From Didymodactylos carnosus (Eukaryota; Rotifera; Eurotatoria; Philodinida; Philodinidae), in the NCBI GenBank assembly GCA_905250885.1, contig CAJNOQ010000046.1, forward strand, positions 26,758 to 90,757: a stretch of 64,000 nt of DNA, read 5' to 3'. The position numbers and the translations under genes are program-made. How positions within the stretch are numbered: position 1 is the stretch's first letter; every line of letters begins with the position of its first letter. The notes under the pieces were generated by a model that worked only from the letters and a program-made list of their open reading frames with translations, was not told where the DNA came from and did no database searches. Positions 61,329 through 64,000 of this stretch are shown in pieces.

Positions 61329-64000
61329 TTGAATTATACAACTCTGGAACCAAAAGAAATTTATATAGATGAATATAATTCCATTTCAATTTACAGTATG
61401 TTCTGAGTATGTTTCTCTGACTAATTTATAAAAAATGGATTGTTTCATGGCCGGTATTGTCCAGTAAACTCACGAGTATTCTCATTTTTTTTTCGATAGG
61501 AGAACTCGAAGAGGACTTAAAATTCTGTTCGTCCCCACATGACGTTTCTCGAAGACTTTTACTTTTCTTGTCTAAGACTAATAATTTTCTCGCACTGTCT
61601 AACAAGAATCACTTTTGATTTCTGCTTTTCTTAGAGAAGACCTCTCGTCCATATGTCATGCGATCAGCTGGAAAACATGTGCTTATTTCGTAAAGTTGCC
61701 AACTCGATAGGACTCTTCTTTTAATAATTAAAAGATGTAGAATTTAATTCTCTACAAAACTGTATATTTGATTGAGAAATTAGTTAAGTTTCCTCAGCAT
61801 AATATTTGAAGTATTAGAGCGGATCAATTTTCAAGACTTCTCAGTTCCGACCCTAATTCTTCAGGAAGCGTTCCTAATAGTTCAATTTAACTCTTTTATG
61901 ATTGTTTCTTTCATCAAAAGATGCGCATTTTTGAGTTCTACAACACAATATCAATTTTATAACAGTTACTGATTTCCTTCGGAAGAAACGAGGCGTAAAT
62001 CTAAAGACCGTGCTAATTAACCCTTTAGCCCAGGAGGGGATTTTTTCGGAGTTCCAGGAACTACTAAAGTAGAGCTTTTGAATGCTCACCATGCCCATTC
62101 CATACTTAAAATAAAATGAAGTTACCTAGGTGATAGAATATAGAATGTCCACAGGCGTGTCCATTAAGAGGGAACAACATAAAAAACGCAATTTTTTTCT
62201 TTGTGTTGTCCGAACTCGTTCTGTCAAAATTCAGCATTTTGAGAAAAACAAGGTCTCATTCGGAATCAGGATCAAAAAGTGGATCGAATGATATAGGTCT
62301 CAGTGTTTTGGGGAATATTTGGAGTTTGAGTGAAAATTTTGGTTTTGGATTTTGAAAAACACGAAAAACTTCGAGGTCATTCAAAACTCCTAGCACCCAT
62401 ATCATTCGACCCAGTTCTTGACCCTGAATCTGAATATGACCTTGCTTTTGTCAAAATGTTGGAGAGTAAGAAAAAAATTGTTTTGGAATTTTAAAAATAG
62501 AATGAATGATTGAAGTTACAGTTTTATTCAAAATTTTGCCTATTTTCACACATTTTTGATTTATATTTAAAATTTTTTTAACTGAAAACTGTGTTCCAAA
62601 ATTGTGGGATTAAGTTTTTTTTATGCAACTCGATGTGCTCTATCCAACTATGGCAAAAAAACAAAAAATAAAATTCTGCACCTTACAAGAAAAGAAGAGA
62701 AAGAGAATAATGTGTATATGTTTAAAAATGAGTACTTTCTATGTCACTCGCTCCTAATGACATTTCATTACTGGACACGGTGTATCAAGACAACTTCACA
62801 GAAAGTTTCTTTTCTTGTGTAATTATACAGAGGATCCTTGTAGCAATAGTTATCCACCACTACATCTGGAAATCCTTGTATTACTAAAGCTATGAAAAAA
62901 GCTTTTAAAAAAATTCAAAAATTTGAAACTCTTCAATTTCAAAAGTTAATTATCGCAGTCAAGATCCATAGGAAAAAATTTCTTTTTTACCAATCGAGAG
63001 CTTGTGAAGTCTCTAATGTTGGAACAAAATCCGGTTCTGATATGACGCTTCGTTATTTTTGTATATCGATTTTATCAATATCCATGGGTGTGGACATCCG
63101 GGAGTAAAGGATTAAGTAAAATTCAGAATAACACGAATAGTTTCCTTTCAACTTCCGAGTTTGAAATCATAAATTTGATCTAAAAAGATGTAGTTTCCTG
63201 TTCTAGTGGACTAGCTTACTTTTTACATCAAATGATAGTTTCTAATGTTAGTTAAGCGACATAACGAAGAAAATATAGAGCATGACAAAGAGATTGCAAG
63301 GCCTTGATAGTATTTTTTCCTTCAGCAAAAAAATACATTGAATTTTCTGTAAGTTTTTCCCTCAACCGTTTAATTTAATTAAATCAAGGTTCATATCTGT
63401 CTAGTTCACTTAATTAAAATCTGATAATTCCAATGCTGGTTTTTACATTACCAGAAAAGATATGACCATATTAAGATTAACCCTTGTTTTATATCGCACA
63501 TCGATAGCATAGTCACGTCATATTTTGAACTTCAATACTTTTTTCGTTTACAGCGTCTATTCTCCCTATCCAATACATATCTCTATTTAGATCCCTATAT
63601 AAATAGATCGTCAGATTATCTGTTTGCTTCAGATATAACATTTCTGATTGAGAACAGCCAGTTTTTGATGTTGTTAGACATTTGTTCCATAAGAAATAAA
63701 ACTCAAAATTACGCAGTATGAGAATTCGATAATACAGTGGAGCTTTTATCATCACGATTTCTCGTACTATACTCAAAATAAATTTAAAACAGATATTCTT
63801 GTGTATCAAAAAAAGTTTAATTCATCCTTATTAATCGACCAGAGCAGAGACGATATACAAAGTCTTGGTTTCCACAAAAAATGTTAACAATTATCTTTCT
63901 GTTCCTCTCAGTTCTTTGAAAGATACAAAATACAGTTTCTCTATTCAGTTCTAATAAACGTAACTGAAATATATTTTATCATATTTCCAAATACTTCATA
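61329..64000. other. Intergenic region to window end, no gene seen
   Basis: 2.7 kb upstream of the RRM gene. The only structure is an imperfect inverted repeat at about 62230-62466. Small open frames (for example 62604-62822, 62892-63107 and 63513-63809) show no conserved features. Confidence 0.5.
62230..62466. repeat. Imperfect inverted repeat (~65-bp arms)
   Basis: The left arm (about 62230-62294) and right arm (about 62399-62466) are reverse complements at roughly 80%. Shared cores are CAGCATTTTGA/CAACATTTTGA, CAAGGTC and TCGAATGATAT. The centre is about 100 bp. It is probably a decayed transposon end pair. Confidence 0.55.

Noticed and set aside
1-64000. CRISPR arrays, bacterial operons, prophage or rRNA genes
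   Set aside because: No regularly spaced repeats, ribosome-binding sites or rRNA sequence were seen; the gene structure is spliced eukaryotic.

Overview
This window looks like nuclear DNA of a small invertebrate. It is strongly A/T-rich, and its genes are split by many short GT-AG introns, mostly about 50-100 nt. The encoded proteins are clearly metazoan: SKOR, ARID1 with a BAF250_C region, ZMYM, CFAP96 and UBE3C. Seven of the ten genes whose 5' end is visible have a 3'-splice-site-like AG just upstream of the start codon, as expected if mRNAs receive a trans-spliced leader. Together with compact genes and degraded DNA transposons, this fits a rotifer, probably a bdelloid. That placement is inference; no marker gene proves it.

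Layout. On the + strand lie the 3' end of an FG-repeat nucleoporin (1-1703), intronless BUD31 (2674-3105) and seven-exon guanylate kinase (6231-7252). All later genes are on the - strand: CFAP96 (9526-11231), SKOR (13495-15002), a ZMYM/QRICH1-type DUF3504 protein (20839-22746), UBE3C in 23 exons (25944-32042), RGP1 (32412-34110), a SUEL-lectin/CUB membrane protein (36918-39212), ARID1/BAF250 in 17 exons (43451-55963, containing a 10-N assembly gap) and a two-RRM coiled-coil protein (59915-61328). The exon chains were joined by hand. Each spliced reading frame closes without internal stops, and the lengths are near those recalled for the human proteins, for example 1078 aa for UBE3C.

The genes do not form a pathway or operon. 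They are mostly housekeeping or regulatory: nuclear pore, splicing, nucleotide metabolism, cilium, transcriptional co-repression, ubiquitin ligation, Golgi Rab6 GEF, chromatin remodelling and RNA binding. The long spacers (3106-6230, 7253-9525, 15003-20838, 22747-25943, 34111-36917, 39213-43450, 55964-59914, 61329-64000) show no convincing genes.

The accessory content is mainly inverted-repeat elements: an 805-bp element full of ACGCGT motifs (11659-12463), a 120-bp palindrome (18405-18524), a roughly 350-bp element (24064-24411), a 697-bp element with 220-bp arms inside a UBE3C intron (29320-30016), a 167-bp hAT-like MITE with an 8-bp target duplication (57397-57563), and weaker pairs near 34314/35265 and 62230/62466. 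I found no complete transposase, CRISPR array, rRNA or intact tRNA.
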